DNA from: Hungateiclostridiaceae bacterium UBA3934
GTDB lineage: Bacteria; Bacillota; Clostridia; Acetivibrionales; DTU013
Length of the DNA: 20,529 bases
Reading direction: 5' to 3'
Assembly (NCBI GenBank): GCA_002385815.1
Contig: DGEE01000164.1
Span: 17,373 to 37,901 of the forward strand
Below, piece after piece: positions 7,486 through 13,608 of the stretch. The translations under genes were made by a program, and so were the position numbers. Every line of letters begins with the position of its first letter. Positions within the stretch are counted from its first letter, which is position 1. Under the pieces are notes generated by a model. That model saw only the letters and a program-made list of their open reading frames with translations, was not told the origin of the DNA and searched no databases.

Positions 7486-8348
7486 GATTTGTCATTGGAG
7501 AAACTGAGATAAGAATACACATCACTGCGGCAATAATGACTGTGTTCATGGTGATATCCGGCTTTGCGGCGGAGTATGCGGCAGCTGTTTTTTCAATAAT
7601 GCTCCATGAACTCAGTCACGTACTGGCAGCAAGAGCATGTGGAGTAAAAGCCGTCATGGTCAGTGTGACGATACTGGGGTTTTCCGCATTGATCCCGGAG
7701 GGCAGCTGCAGCAAAGGAGAAAGAATCCTCATCTGTCTGGCTGGACCGGCTTTCAGCCTGGTATTTTTCGTCTGCACGATGCTTGCCGGGGATATGATTC
7801 CAGGAGAACAGTATTTTCTCAGACTGCTGTCTGCATCCAATCTGATGCTGGCATTCATAAACCTGCTGCCGGTTCTGCCCCTTGACGGCGGCAGGCTGAT
7901 ACATCTGGTGCTGGCCGGGAATATAGGGATGCTGGCTGCCGGCAGGGTGCTGCGCCGGTTCGCATGCGTGATCTCGCTATTCGTCGTGGCCGCCGGCGGC
8001 TACCAGCTGTACAGATCATCCTACAATGCAAGCCTGATCATTATAGGGCTTTACATTATGCTGATTACTATGACCGGAAGGACGGAAAGCGCTTTGATGA
8101 ATATGAAACAGATAGTTTACCGCAGATCCAGACTGCTGAAAAAAGGGGTCTATCCTGCAAGGGACCTCGTCGTCCTGAAAAGCACCAGGCTCAGTGACAC
8201 ACTCAAAAGCATGGACTTTGACAGATTCCACATCATTTATGTGTTGGATGATGAGCTCAATATCATCGGCATGTTCACCGAAAAGGAAATAATAGATGCG
8301 CTTACAGGCAGCAATGACGACATGACATTTGAACATCTTATCAAATAG
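7482..8348 (+). CDS. spoIVFB: SpoIVFB-like M50 site-2 membrane metalloprotease
   Basis: A 288-residue multi-pass protein with the site-2 protease motifs: HELSH at 42-46, inside the second hydrophobic segment, and LLPVLPLDGGR with the third zinc ligand Asp135. Four to six membrane segments occupy about residues 10-205. The C-terminal 75 residues resemble a single CBS repeat (HIIYVLDDELNIIGMFTEKEI), as in Bacillus SpoIVFB, where this domain senses ATP and contacts the substrate. SpoIVFB cleaves pro-sigma-K in the mother cell late in sporulation. The start is GTG 7482, overlapping the spoIVFA-like stop by four bases. All key catalytic residues are present, so an active protease is expected. Confidence 0.9.
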   Translation: MRFVIGETEIRIHITAAIMTVFMVISGFAAEYAAAVFSIMLHELSHVLAARACGVKAVMVSVTILGFSALIPEGSCSKGERILICLAGPAFSLVFFVCTMLAGDMIPGEQYFLRLLSASNLMLAFINLLPVLPLDGGRLIHLVLAGNIGMLAAGRVLRRFACVISLFVVAAGGYQLYRSSYNASLIIIGLYIMLITMTGRTESALMNMKQIVYRRSRLLKKGVYPARDLVVLKSTRLSDTLKSMDFDRFHIIYVLDDELNIIGMFTEKEIIDALTGSNDDMTFEHLIK

Positions 8349-8392
8349 GATGCAGCCATCACACGGGGACACTTATTTTGTACAGTGGGCGG

Positions 8393-8416
8393 AAAACTCA
8401 GCTTATATGAGTTTTT
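8393..8416 (+). terminator. AT-rich hairpin after spoIVFB
   Basis: AAAACTCA (8393-8400) pairs perfectly with TGAGTTTT (8408-8415) around a 7-base loop. The T-run is the right arm plus one T, and the matching A-tract on the left could let it act on the opposite strand. It lies about 45 bases past the spoIVFB stop, a plausible but modest terminator. Confidence 0.5.
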
Positions 8417-8481
8417 ACACCAGCGCAGTTGAAAAACGGATCTGTGGCATTGCCTGTGTATCGTGCCTGGCATTTGATTTC

Positions 8482-8490
8482 TGGTATAAT
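8482..8490 (+). promoter_or_regulatory. Extended -10 promoter before the coiled-coil membrane gene
   Basis: TGGTATAAT at 8482-8490 combines a perfect TATAAT with the TGn extension. No good -35 lies 16-18 bases upstream, as is usual for extended -10 promoters. Predicted initiation at about 8497 gives only a very short leader before the start at 8507, close to the ribosome site, which makes the call tentative. Confidence 0.45.
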
Positions 8491-8506
8491 ATTATAGGTG
8501 ATGTCT

Positions 8507-9295
8507 ATGCTGTTGAAGGCGGCGTTTAAACTCAGGAATGTCCTTATATTGGCGGCAGTTATCTTCCTGACAGCCGTTACCGCTTCATATTTGCCGGGGA
8601 CTCCATGGGTACAGCTTGTGACCGGAGCATCAGGTCTTGCTGTATATATGGCAGCTGTTGCCGGCACCCTGAGGAGCGATGATTTCAGAAGAGAGCTGGA
8701 GCTGTCAGAAAAGCTGGAGATCATCAGCAGGCTGAACAGGGCTTGTGAAGAGCAATACAGACGGATTTCCCGACGGCTTGGAAAAAAGCTGAGGGAGAAA
8801 GTCATCGGAGTGCTCAAACAGAAGGAGCAGTTGCTCCATTATTTCGAAAAGTACCGCGAGGATCCGATAAAGCAAAGGATCATAGAACAGGCACTCAAAC
8901 TCGTCATGGCATATTTGAAGCTGGCAGGCAGTTTTTCTGAAAGGGCGCGGGAGCTTTCTCCACAGCGCATAAATGAGCTGACTGCCCGTATAAATGCGAA
9001 CAACAGGAGACTCGGCAGACTTAAGAGCTATCAGGCGGTGCTGGAACTGACCAGGACCATAGAAATGGATGAGAAGCTGCTCAGCAGGCTTAAGGACGAA
9101 AAAAGGCAGCTTGAGATGGCAAGTGTCCGGTTTGACCAGATAGAAAGCAGCATATTCAGTCTGAAGCACCGGATACTTTCCAATGATATCTCCGATAAGG
9201 AATCAGAGGAAATACAGGACGCAATAAACGAAGCGACCGCACTGGACAACGCGCTCAATGAGCAGCGTCGCCATCGGCAGCGTCGGTCGCTGTAG
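8507..9295 (+). CDS. Unrecognised membrane-hairpin and coiled-coil protein
   Basis: I do not recognise this 262-residue protein. Residues about 9-28 and 31-50 form two hydrophobic segments separated by a short polar turn, so both ends are probably cytoplasmic. Residues about 55-250 are almost entirely charged alpha-helix with heptad-like runs rich in Glu, Lys, Arg and Leu, and the tail is Arg-rich (RRHRQRR). The layout resembles XpaC-like or other membrane-tethered coiled-coil scaffolds, but I see no diagnostic motif. ATG 8507 is preferred because AGGTGAT at 8496-8502 matches the anti-Shine-Dalgarno tail at a good spacing; GTG 8498 and ATG 8501 are too close. It lies between spoIVFB and the convergent metF, with its own candidate promoter. 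Base composition is like that of its neighbours. Confidence 0.75.
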   Translation: MLLKAAFKLRNVLILAAVIFLTAVTASYLPGTPWVQLVTGASGLAVYMAAVAGTLRSDDFRRELELSEKLEIISRLNRACEEQYRRISRRLGKKLREKVIGVLKQKEQLLHYFEKYREDPIKQRIIEQALKLVMAYLKLAGSFSERARELSPQRINELTARINANNRRLGRLKSYQAVLELTRTIEMDEKLLSRLKDEKRQLEMASVRFDQIESSIFSLKHRILSNDISDKESEEIQDAINEATALDNALNEQRRHRQRRSL

Positions 9296-9343
9296 AGAAA
9301 ACCCATATCGTCGGCTGTTTTTGCGAAGAGCCTCCGGCGATCA

Positions 9344-10213
9344 TCACAGCAGGTCTGAGATATTGTCCATGATCTCCCGGGTCGATTTCGGGCGGTTCAT
9401 TGTATACAGATGGATTCCGTCCACTCCTTCCCCGATCAGTTCCCTGATCTGGTACGATGCATATTCTATGCCTGCCTTTCTCATGTCTTCCGGATCATTT
9501 TGATATTTGTCCATCATGAGTACTACCCTGGCAGGTATCGAACAGCCACTTTTCAGGGCAATCGATTTTATCTGGTCCGCTTTGAAAATAGGCATTATAC
9601 CTGCGGCTACCGGACATTCTATGCCTTTAGCCCTCGCTTTTTCGATAAAATCGAAAAACAGTCTGTTGTCGAAAAACAGCTGGGTTATGAGGAAATCCAC
9701 ACCGGTATCCACTTTTTCCTTCAGATGTGCCAGATCCTCACTGAGCCTTCTTGAATCCACATGTCCTTCCACATAGGCGGCTGCAGCGACACAAAAATCA
9801 TTTACCCGGCGTATATGCTGTATGAGTTCATAGGCATATTTGTATGCACTTCTGCCGAAATCGAAATCCGGCTGGTCTGCCGGGGGGTCGCCTCTTAATG
9901 CGAGTATGTTCTCGAGGCCTGATTCGTGCATGGCTTTCAGCATATTGTCTATTTCTTCTTTAGTGTGTCCCACGCATGTGAAATGTGCCATGCTTTCAAT
10001 GTTGTGCAGTTTCTTTATCCTCGATGCGATTTCAAGGGTACGTCCTTTCCGGCTTCCGCCGGCCCCGTAGGTAACGCTTATGTAGTCCGGACTGAGAGCT
10101 TCAAAACTCTCAAGTTGGTCATAGATCCTATCCAGTGGTACATCCGGCCTGGGCGGAAATATTTCAAAGGATATCACAGGTCTTTTCTTGTTGAACATAT
10201 CAATTATCTTCAC
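9344..10213 (-). CDS. metF: 5,10-Methylenetetrahydrofolate reductase
   Basis: A 289-residue FAD-dependent TIM-barrel enzyme that reduces methylene-THF to methyl-THF for methionine synthesis or, in acetogens, the methyl branch of the Wood-Ljungdahl pathway. Diagnostic segments are SFEIFPPR with catalytic Glu17 at the first strand, VTYGAGGS at 47-54, HFTCVGHT at 77-84, and ALRGDPP at 105-111 with the flavin-tuning Asp109. Length equals the short bacterial type with no C-terminal extension. The start is GTG (10211-10213), six bases after AGGAGG (10220-10225). It is the only protein gene on this strand, convergent with the coiled-coil gene and divergent from nfnA. No metV-like gene is adjacent, so a methionine or general C1 role cannot be told apart from an acetogenic one. 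Confidence 0.96.
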   Translation of the reverse strand: MKIIDMFNKKRPVISFEIFPPRPDVPLDRIYDQLESFEALSPDYISVTYGAGGSRKGRTLEIASRIKKLHNIESMAHFTCVGHTKEEIDNMLKAMHESGLENILALRGDPPADQPDFDFGRSAYKYAYELIQHIRRVNDFCVAAAAYVEGHVDSRRLSEDLAHLKEKVDTGVDFLITQLFFDNRLFFDFIEKARAKGIECPVAAGIMPIFKADQIKSIALKSGCSIPARVVLMMDKYQNDPEDMRKAGIEYASYQIRELIGEGVDGIHLYTMNRPKSTREIMDNISDLL

Positions 10214-10243
10214 GGCGAACCTCCTGCATTTTAACTTAACTAC

Positions 10244-10271
10244 ATTATAACATCAATCAAAGTGCTGTCAA
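10244..10271 (-). promoter_or_regulatory. Consensus promoter of metF
   Basis: Read on the minus strand, TTGACA (10271-10266) and TATAAT (10249-10244) are both perfect matches separated by 16 bases. The leader to the GTG start is only about 24 bases, leaving no room for an S-box or other riboswitch between promoter and gene. Confidence 0.87.
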
Positions 10272-10382
10272 GTTCAACTAAAAAGCAATTAAATTCATTT
10301 ATGCATATCGGTATGCTCTCTGGTACCTCTTATGTAAATATACCCGTTGATACCGGATTTATTGCCAAATGGTGTGGCGGAG

Positions 10383-10411
10383 TTGCAGATTTGATATCAG
10401 TAGTTTAAAAT
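10383..10411 (+). promoter_or_regulatory. Candidate promoter of nfnAB
   Basis: TTGCAG at 10383-10388 and TAAAAT at 10406-10411 are 17 bases apart. The -10 box is good (5/6) and the -35 weak (3/6). Transcripts from here would start near 10418 and carry the dyad at 10449-10473 in the leader. No better pair is visible in the divergent metF-nfnA interval. Confidence 0.35.
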
Positions 10412-10448
10412 ACAAATGACGTGCAATGGCATGGAACAATAGATCTTA

Positions 10449-10473
10449 ATGTCGGTTGTCAGACATCCGGCAT
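10449..10473 (+). promoter_or_regulatory. 25-base dyad in the nfnA leader
   Basis: ATGTCGGTTGTC and GACATCCGGCAT flank a central A at 10461. Ten of twelve base pairs are complementary and one of the two exceptions is a G-T pair. It ends 18 bases before the nfnA start, next to the ribosome site. It could be an operator for a dimeric repressor or an RNA hairpin affecting translation. An overlapping TTGTCA-N12-TGACAA inverted repeat spans 10456-10479. The regulator is unknown. Confidence 0.55.
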
Positions 10474-10491
10474 TGACAATGGGGGTTTTCT

Positions 10492-11337
10492 ATGTTCAGG
10501 ATCGCAAGGAAGGAAGTACTCAATCCGGCAGTCAAGCTGCTGGAAATAGAAGCGCCGTATGTGGCCAGAAAGGCAGAGCCCGGTCAGTTCATAATGCTAA
10601 GGATAAATGAGGAAGGTGAAAGGATACCTCTGACGATCGCTGATTTTGACAGAGATAAGGGCACCGTCACCATCATATTCCAGGAAGTGGGGAAGACCAC
10701 ATCGATGCTTGGGATGCTTGAAGAGGGAGATCATCTGCTGGATTTTGCAGGTCCCCTCGGCAAAGCGAGCCATCTGGAAGGAGTGCGCAGGGCTGCAGTA
10801 ATAGGTGGGGGTCTTGGTACTGCCATAGCATACCCGCAGGCAAAGAAACTGCATCAGCTGGGCGCGCAGGTCGATGTGATCACAGGTTTCAGGAACGAGA
10901 GTCTGATATTGCTGGAAAAAGAACTCAGACAGGTGGCTTCCAGGCTCTTCATCACCACCGATGACGGCTCTAATGGCAATAAGGGTTTTGTTACGGACAT
11001 ACTGAAAAAACTGCTGGAGGAAGGCAACAGATATGATCTGGTGATTGCCATCGGCCCCCTGATAATGATGAAAATGGTTTCACAGATGACGAAGCCTTAC
11101 GGTATAAAGACCATTGTGAGTATGAACCCTGTAATGGTAGACGGCACGGGGATGTGCGGCGGCTGCCGCGTCACAGTAGGTGGCAATGTGAAGTTCGCCT
11201 GTGTGGACGGGCCTGATTTCGACGGTCACGAGGTGGATTTCGACGAAGCAATGAGAAGACAGGCCATGTACAGGAAACAGGAGAAGAAATCCATGGAAGC
11301 GCATATCTGCAGGTTAGGGGGTGCCCAAAATGGCTGA
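10492..11337 (+). CDS. nfnA: NADH-dependent ferredoxin:NADP+ oxidoreductase, subunit NfnA
   Basis: This 281-residue flavoprotein is the small subunit of the electron-bifurcating transhydrogenase NfnAB, long annotated as sulfide dehydrogenase subunit beta or ferredoxin-NADP reductase subunit alpha. It has a ferredoxin-reductase-like FAD domain with RIPLTIAD at 44-51, an NAD-binding domain with GGGLGTA at 105-111, and a C-terminal [2Fe-2S] site using Cys222, Cys225 and Cys237, with Asp217 in VDGTGMCGGC as the likely fourth ligand known from Nfn proteins. The start is ATG 10492, six bases after GGGGG. The gene overlaps nfnB by eight bases. The complex links NADH, NADPH and reduced ferredoxin in the cytoplasm of anaerobes. 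Confidence 0.94.
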   Translation: MFRIARKEVLNPAVKLLEIEAPYVARKAEPGQFIMLRINEEGERIPLTIADFDRDKGTVTIIFQEVGKTTSMLGMLEEGDHLLDFAGPLGKASHLEGVRRAAVIGGGLGTAIAYPQAKKLHQLGAQVDVITGFRNESLILLEKELRQVASRLFITTDDGSNGNKGFVTDILKKLLEEGNRYDLVIAIGPLIMMKMVSQMTKPYGIKTIVSMNPVMVDGTGMCGGCRVTVGGNVKFACVDGPDFDGHEVDFDEAMRRQAMYRKQEKKSMEAHICRLGGAQNG

Positions 11338-12724
11338 TATGTCTTTGGAAAAGGTAAAAATGCCGGAGCAGGATCCGGAGGTCAGAATAGAGAATTTTGA
11401 AGAAGTTGCCCTCGGATATACTGAGGAAATGGCAATAAAGGAATCACACAGATGCCTGGATTGCAGGAACAGACCCTGTGTGGCAGGCTGCCCTGTCAAT
11501 GTACAGATACCCGAGTTCATCAAGCTGATCAGCGAGGGAGATTTCGAAGGAGCTTATAAGAAGATAAAAGAAACCAACAGCCTTCCGGCTATCTGCGGAA
11601 GAGTCTGTCCGCAGGAGTCGCAGTGTGAAAAGCTCTGTGTCAGGGGAAGGAAGGGTGAACCTGTCGCGATCGGAAGGTTGGAGAGGTTTGCAGCAGACTG
11701 GTACATGGAGAACTGCGATATGAACATTCAGGCAGCCGATAAGAATGGAAAGAAGGTGGCTGTGATAGGTTCGGGACCGGCAGGTCTGACCTGCGCCGGC
11801 GATCTGGCAAGGAAGGGCTATGAAGTAACGATATTTGAAGCATTCCATGTGCCCGGCGGGGTGCTGATGTACGGCATACCCGAGTTCAGGCTGCCCAAGG
11901 CCCTTGTGCAGAAGGAGATAGAGACAGTGCGCAGGCTTGGGGTCAATATCATGACCAATATGGTTATTGGCAAGGTGCTGTCACTGGAGGATCTCAGGGA
12001 TGAAGGCTATGAAGCTGTTTTCATAGGCAGCGGTGCAGGTTTGCCCAACTTCATGGGTATCCCCGGTGAAAACCTGAACGGTGTGTACTCGGCCAATGAG
12101 TTCCTGACCAGGATAAATCTCATGAAAGCCTATAAATACCCTGAATGCGATACTCCTGTCTGTATTGACAGAAATGTGGCAGTCGTGGGCGGCGGGAATG
12201 TGGCCATGGATGCTGCAAGGTGTGCAAAGAGGCTTGGTGCGGAAAATGTATATATTGTATACAGACGTTCTGAAGCTGAGATGCCTGCAAGATCCGAGGA
12301 AATACACCATGCCAGGGAGGAAGGGATTATATTCAGGCTGCTGACCAATCCGGTCCGCATAATCGGTACAGAGGACGGCTGGGTCAAAGCCATGGAATGT
12401 GTGGAGATGGAATTGGGAGAGCCGGATGCTTCGGGCAGGAGACGACCTGTGGCAAGGCCGGGCTCAGAACACCTGCTGGAGGTCGGTACAGTCATCATTG
12501 CCATCGGACAGTCACCAAACCCGCTGATAAAATCGACGACCCCAGGTCTGGAAACACACGAATGGGGCGGCATCATCACGGAGGAGGACACCGGCGCTAC
12601 CAGTCTCGAAGGTGTGTACGCAGGCGGTGATGCAGTCACGGGTGCTGCTACGGTGATACTGGCCATGGGTGCCGGCAAAAAGGCAGCCGCAGCCATTGAC
12701 GAATACCTGAGCGGGAAAAAGTAA
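11330..12724 (+). CDS. nfnB: NADH-dependent ferredoxin:NADP+ oxidoreductase, subunit NfnB (GltA-type)
   Basis: A 464-residue subunit of the glutamate-synthase small-chain type. Two [4Fe-4S] motifs lie at the N-terminus: C42-x2-C45-x4-C50-x3-C54 and C89-x3-C93-x5-C99-x3-C103. The FAD-binding GSGPAG is at 147-152, followed by PGGVLMYGIPEFRLPK, and the NADPH domain starts with GGGNVAMDAA at 287. A second flavin segment near the end reads VYAGGDAVTGAATVILAMGAGK. In NfnAB this subunit carries the bifurcating FAD. ATG 11330 is chosen over GTG 11321 because TTAGGGGG lies eight bases upstream. No glutamate synthase large subunit is present, and nfnA is adjacent, so the Nfn reading is preferred over gltD. 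Confidence 0.94.
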   Translation: MADMSLEKVKMPEQDPEVRIENFEEVALGYTEEMAIKESHRCLDCRNRPCVAGCPVNVQIPEFIKLISEGDFEGAYKKIKETNSLPAICGRVCPQESQCEKLCVRGRKGEPVAIGRLERFAADWYMENCDMNIQAADKNGKKVAVIGSGPAGLTCAGDLARKGYEVTIFEAFHVPGGVLMYGIPEFRLPKALVQKEIETVRRLGVNIMTNMVIGKVLSLEDLRDEGYEAVFIGSGAGLPNFMGIPGENLNGVYSANEFLTRINLMKAYKYPECDTPVCIDRNVAVVGGGNVAMDAARCAKRLGAENVYIVYRRSEAEMPARSEEIHHAREEGIIFRLLTNPVRIIGTEDGWVKAMECVEMELGEPDASGRRRPVARPGSEHLLEVGTVIIAIGQSPNPLIKSTTPGLETHEWGGIITEEDTGATSLEGVYAGGDAVTGAATVILAMGAGKKAAAAIDEYLSGKK

Positions 12725-12744
12725 AACCTGTGATTACAAAGATA

Positions 12745-12788
12745 ACAGTGTCGCCGGAGGATGCAAAATCTTCCAGCGACATTGTTTT
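12745..12788 (+). terminator. Rho-independent terminator of nfnAB
   Basis: A long stem forms from ACAGTGTCGC (12745-12754) with GCGACATTGT (12776-12785), one G-U pair, then after one mismatch GGAGGAT (12756-12762) with ATCTTCC (12768-12774), also with one G-U pair. The loop is GCAAA, and the right arm runs into TTTT. It lies 20 bases past the nfnB stop. Confidence 0.88.
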
Positions 12789-12797
12789 CCGGAACCC

Positions 12798-12827
12798 TTG
12801 ACAAGTGCTCCAACTATTTTGTATAAT
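12798..12827 (+). promoter_or_regulatory. Promoter of tRNA-Gly
   Basis: Perfect TTGACA (12798-12803) and TATAAT (12822-12827) with an 18-base spacer. Initiation near 12834 leaves a leader of about 33 bases before the mature tRNA, as expected for a stable-RNA gene. Confidence 0.87.
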
Positions 12828-12866
12828 TACTTCTGCTTGAACAAATCGTATTGCAGTTGAATATCT

Positions 12867-12941
12867 GCGGGATTAACTCAGTGGTAGAGTGTCACCTTGC
12901 CAAGGTGAAAGTCGCGAGTTCGAATCTCGTATCCCGCTCCA
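12867..12941 (+). tRNA. tRNA-Gly (anticodon GCC)
   Basis: A complete cloverleaf can be drawn. The acceptor stem is GCGGGAT with ATCCCGC, and the D arm is ACTC-AGTGGTA-GAGT. The anticodon stem is TCACC/GGTGA around TTGCCAA, giving anticodon GCC. The variable loop has five bases, and the T arm is GCGAG-TTCGAAT-CTCGT with one G-U pair. The discriminator T is followed by an encoded CCA at 12939-12941. It reads GGC and GGT codons. It stands alone with its own promoter and terminator between the nfn and ATPase operons. Confidence 0.97.
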
Positions 12942-12946
12942 TGATG

Positions 12947-12973
12947 ACCCGGTGGAATGACACCGGGTTTTTT
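12947..12973 (+). terminator. Rho-independent terminator of tRNA-Gly
   Basis: ACCCGGTG (12947-12954) pairs perfectly with CACCGGGT (12961-12968) around a six-base loop, followed by an uninterrupted T-run to 12973. It starts five bases after the tRNA CCA end. Confidence 0.93.
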
Positions 12974-12976
12974 ATT

Positions 12977-13041
12977 TCAAGCCTGACCTGGCGAAAAGTA
13001 AAATCTCAGACCTGACCTCGAAACTGGCCATTCAAACCTGG
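12977..13041 (+). repeat. Three short direct repeats in intergenic DNA
   Basis: TCAAGCCTGACCT at 12977, TCAGACCTGACCT at 13006 and the shorter TCAAACCTGG at 13032 are related copies spaced 29 and 26 bases apart. The surrounding text (GGCCA, GAAAAGTAAAATC) reminds me of the multi-repeat ends of IS21-family elements, but no transposase is present. It may be a relic end or a protein-binding array. Confidence 0.4.
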
Positions 13042-13236
13042 CAATACGTGCCATCGAATTTGAATATTTCTTTTGTGAATACTCAGGAAGGATTTTGACG
13101 AACTGGATAGAATAATTATGTTGACTCCGGCTTCTGCATATGACCGATGCAGCAGGTGCCATGTACACTCGGGCACCGGTCCGGCAGCATATCGGGGTGC
13201 ATGTGTGTATTGTTTCGCAAAAAAGGTACTGTTGTA
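13042..13236. other. Non-coding interval before the ATPase promoter
   Basis: About 195 bases with no supported gene. Short frames on both strands lack ribosome sites and recognisable products. One inverted repeat, GGTGCC (13155-13160) with GGCACC (13172-13177), has an 11-base loop and is flanked by ATGC and GCAT; it has no T-run and no assigned role. Otherwise I see nothing here. Confidence 0.5.
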
Positions 13237-13266
13237 TGTTGAGATACTTGTCAACAATGGTATAAT
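13237..13266 (+). promoter_or_regulatory. Promoter and candidate operator of the V/A-ATPase operon
   Basis: TTGAGA (13239-13244, 5/6) and TATAAT (13261-13266, 6/6) are separated by 16 bases, and TGG before the -10 box adds the extended -10 motif. An inverted repeat, TGTTGA at 13237-13242 and TCAACA at 13251-13256 with an 8-base spacer, overlaps the -35 box and spacer, a good position for a repressor. The first gene starts about 20 bases after the predicted transcription start. Confidence 0.8.
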
Positions 13267-13293
13267 AAATAGAGATTATCAGGAGGTGGAAGG

Positions 13294-13608
13294 ATGTCAG
13301 TCGATATTCTGAAGGATATCAGGGCGGCTGAAGCCAGGGCTGAGCAAATTGAAGCCGAGGCTGCTCAAAAGGCCAGGGAGATGATTGCTGATGCCAGGCG
13401 GGAAGCGGCCGAACTGAGGGAAAGGCTGCTTGAAGAGGCTGAAAATGAAGCGCTGGATCTTTTGAAAGCCTCAGAGGAAAAAGCACATCAGGATATAAAT
13501 ACCGCTGATGCCCGGATCAGGGCTCAGTGTGACGATATCAGGAAGGAAGCCGGTGAAAGGCTTGATAAGGCAGTTGATTTCATAGTTGGAAGGATTGTGA
13601 AGCCGTGA
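13294..13608 (+). CDS. atpH: V/A-type ATPase peripheral-stalk subunit H (G-like)
   Basis: This 104-residue protein is almost entirely alpha-helical and rich in Ala, Glu, Arg and Lys, with continuous heptads (AEQIEAEAAQKAREMIADARREAAELRERLLEEAENEA). That is typical of the small stalk subunit called NtpF, AhaH or G, which forms a heterodimeric coiled coil with subunit E. First position in the operon, directly before subunit I, is the usual place. An AGGAGGTGG ribosome site at 13281-13289 supports ATG 13294. The stop overlaps the next start (GTGA, 13605-13608). Letter names for this subunit differ between species, so the symbol is a convention. Confidence 0.88.
   Translation: MSVDILKDIRAAEARAEQIEAEAAQKAREMIADARREAAELRERLLEEAENEALDLLKASEEKAHQDINTADARIRAQCDDIRKEAGERLDKAVDFIVGRIVKP

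Noticed and set aside
9296..9343. Hairpin TCGTCGG (9308-9314) with CCGGCGA (9334-9340) as a terminator between the convergent genes.
   Set aside because: The stem needs a G-U pair, has a 19-base loop and no T-run on either side.
10214..10243. Possible SAM (S-box) riboswitch upstream of metF.
   Set aside because: The consensus promoter leaves a leader of only about 24 bases, too short for any riboswitch aptamer, and no such fold is visible.
10301..10408. A 35-codon frame (starts MHIGMLSGTSYV) between metF and nfnA.
   Set aside because: It has no ribosome site, overlaps the best nfnA promoter candidate, and matches no family I know. Better explained as intergenic DNA.
12977..13168. Minus-strand 63-codon frame in the tRNA-atpH gap.
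   Set aside because: No ribosome site or recognisable domain, and it runs through the direct repeats.
12974..13293. CRISPR array suggested by regularly spaced repeats.
   Set aside because: Only three imperfect repeats of 10-13 bases with 29 and 26 base periods, and no cas genes.
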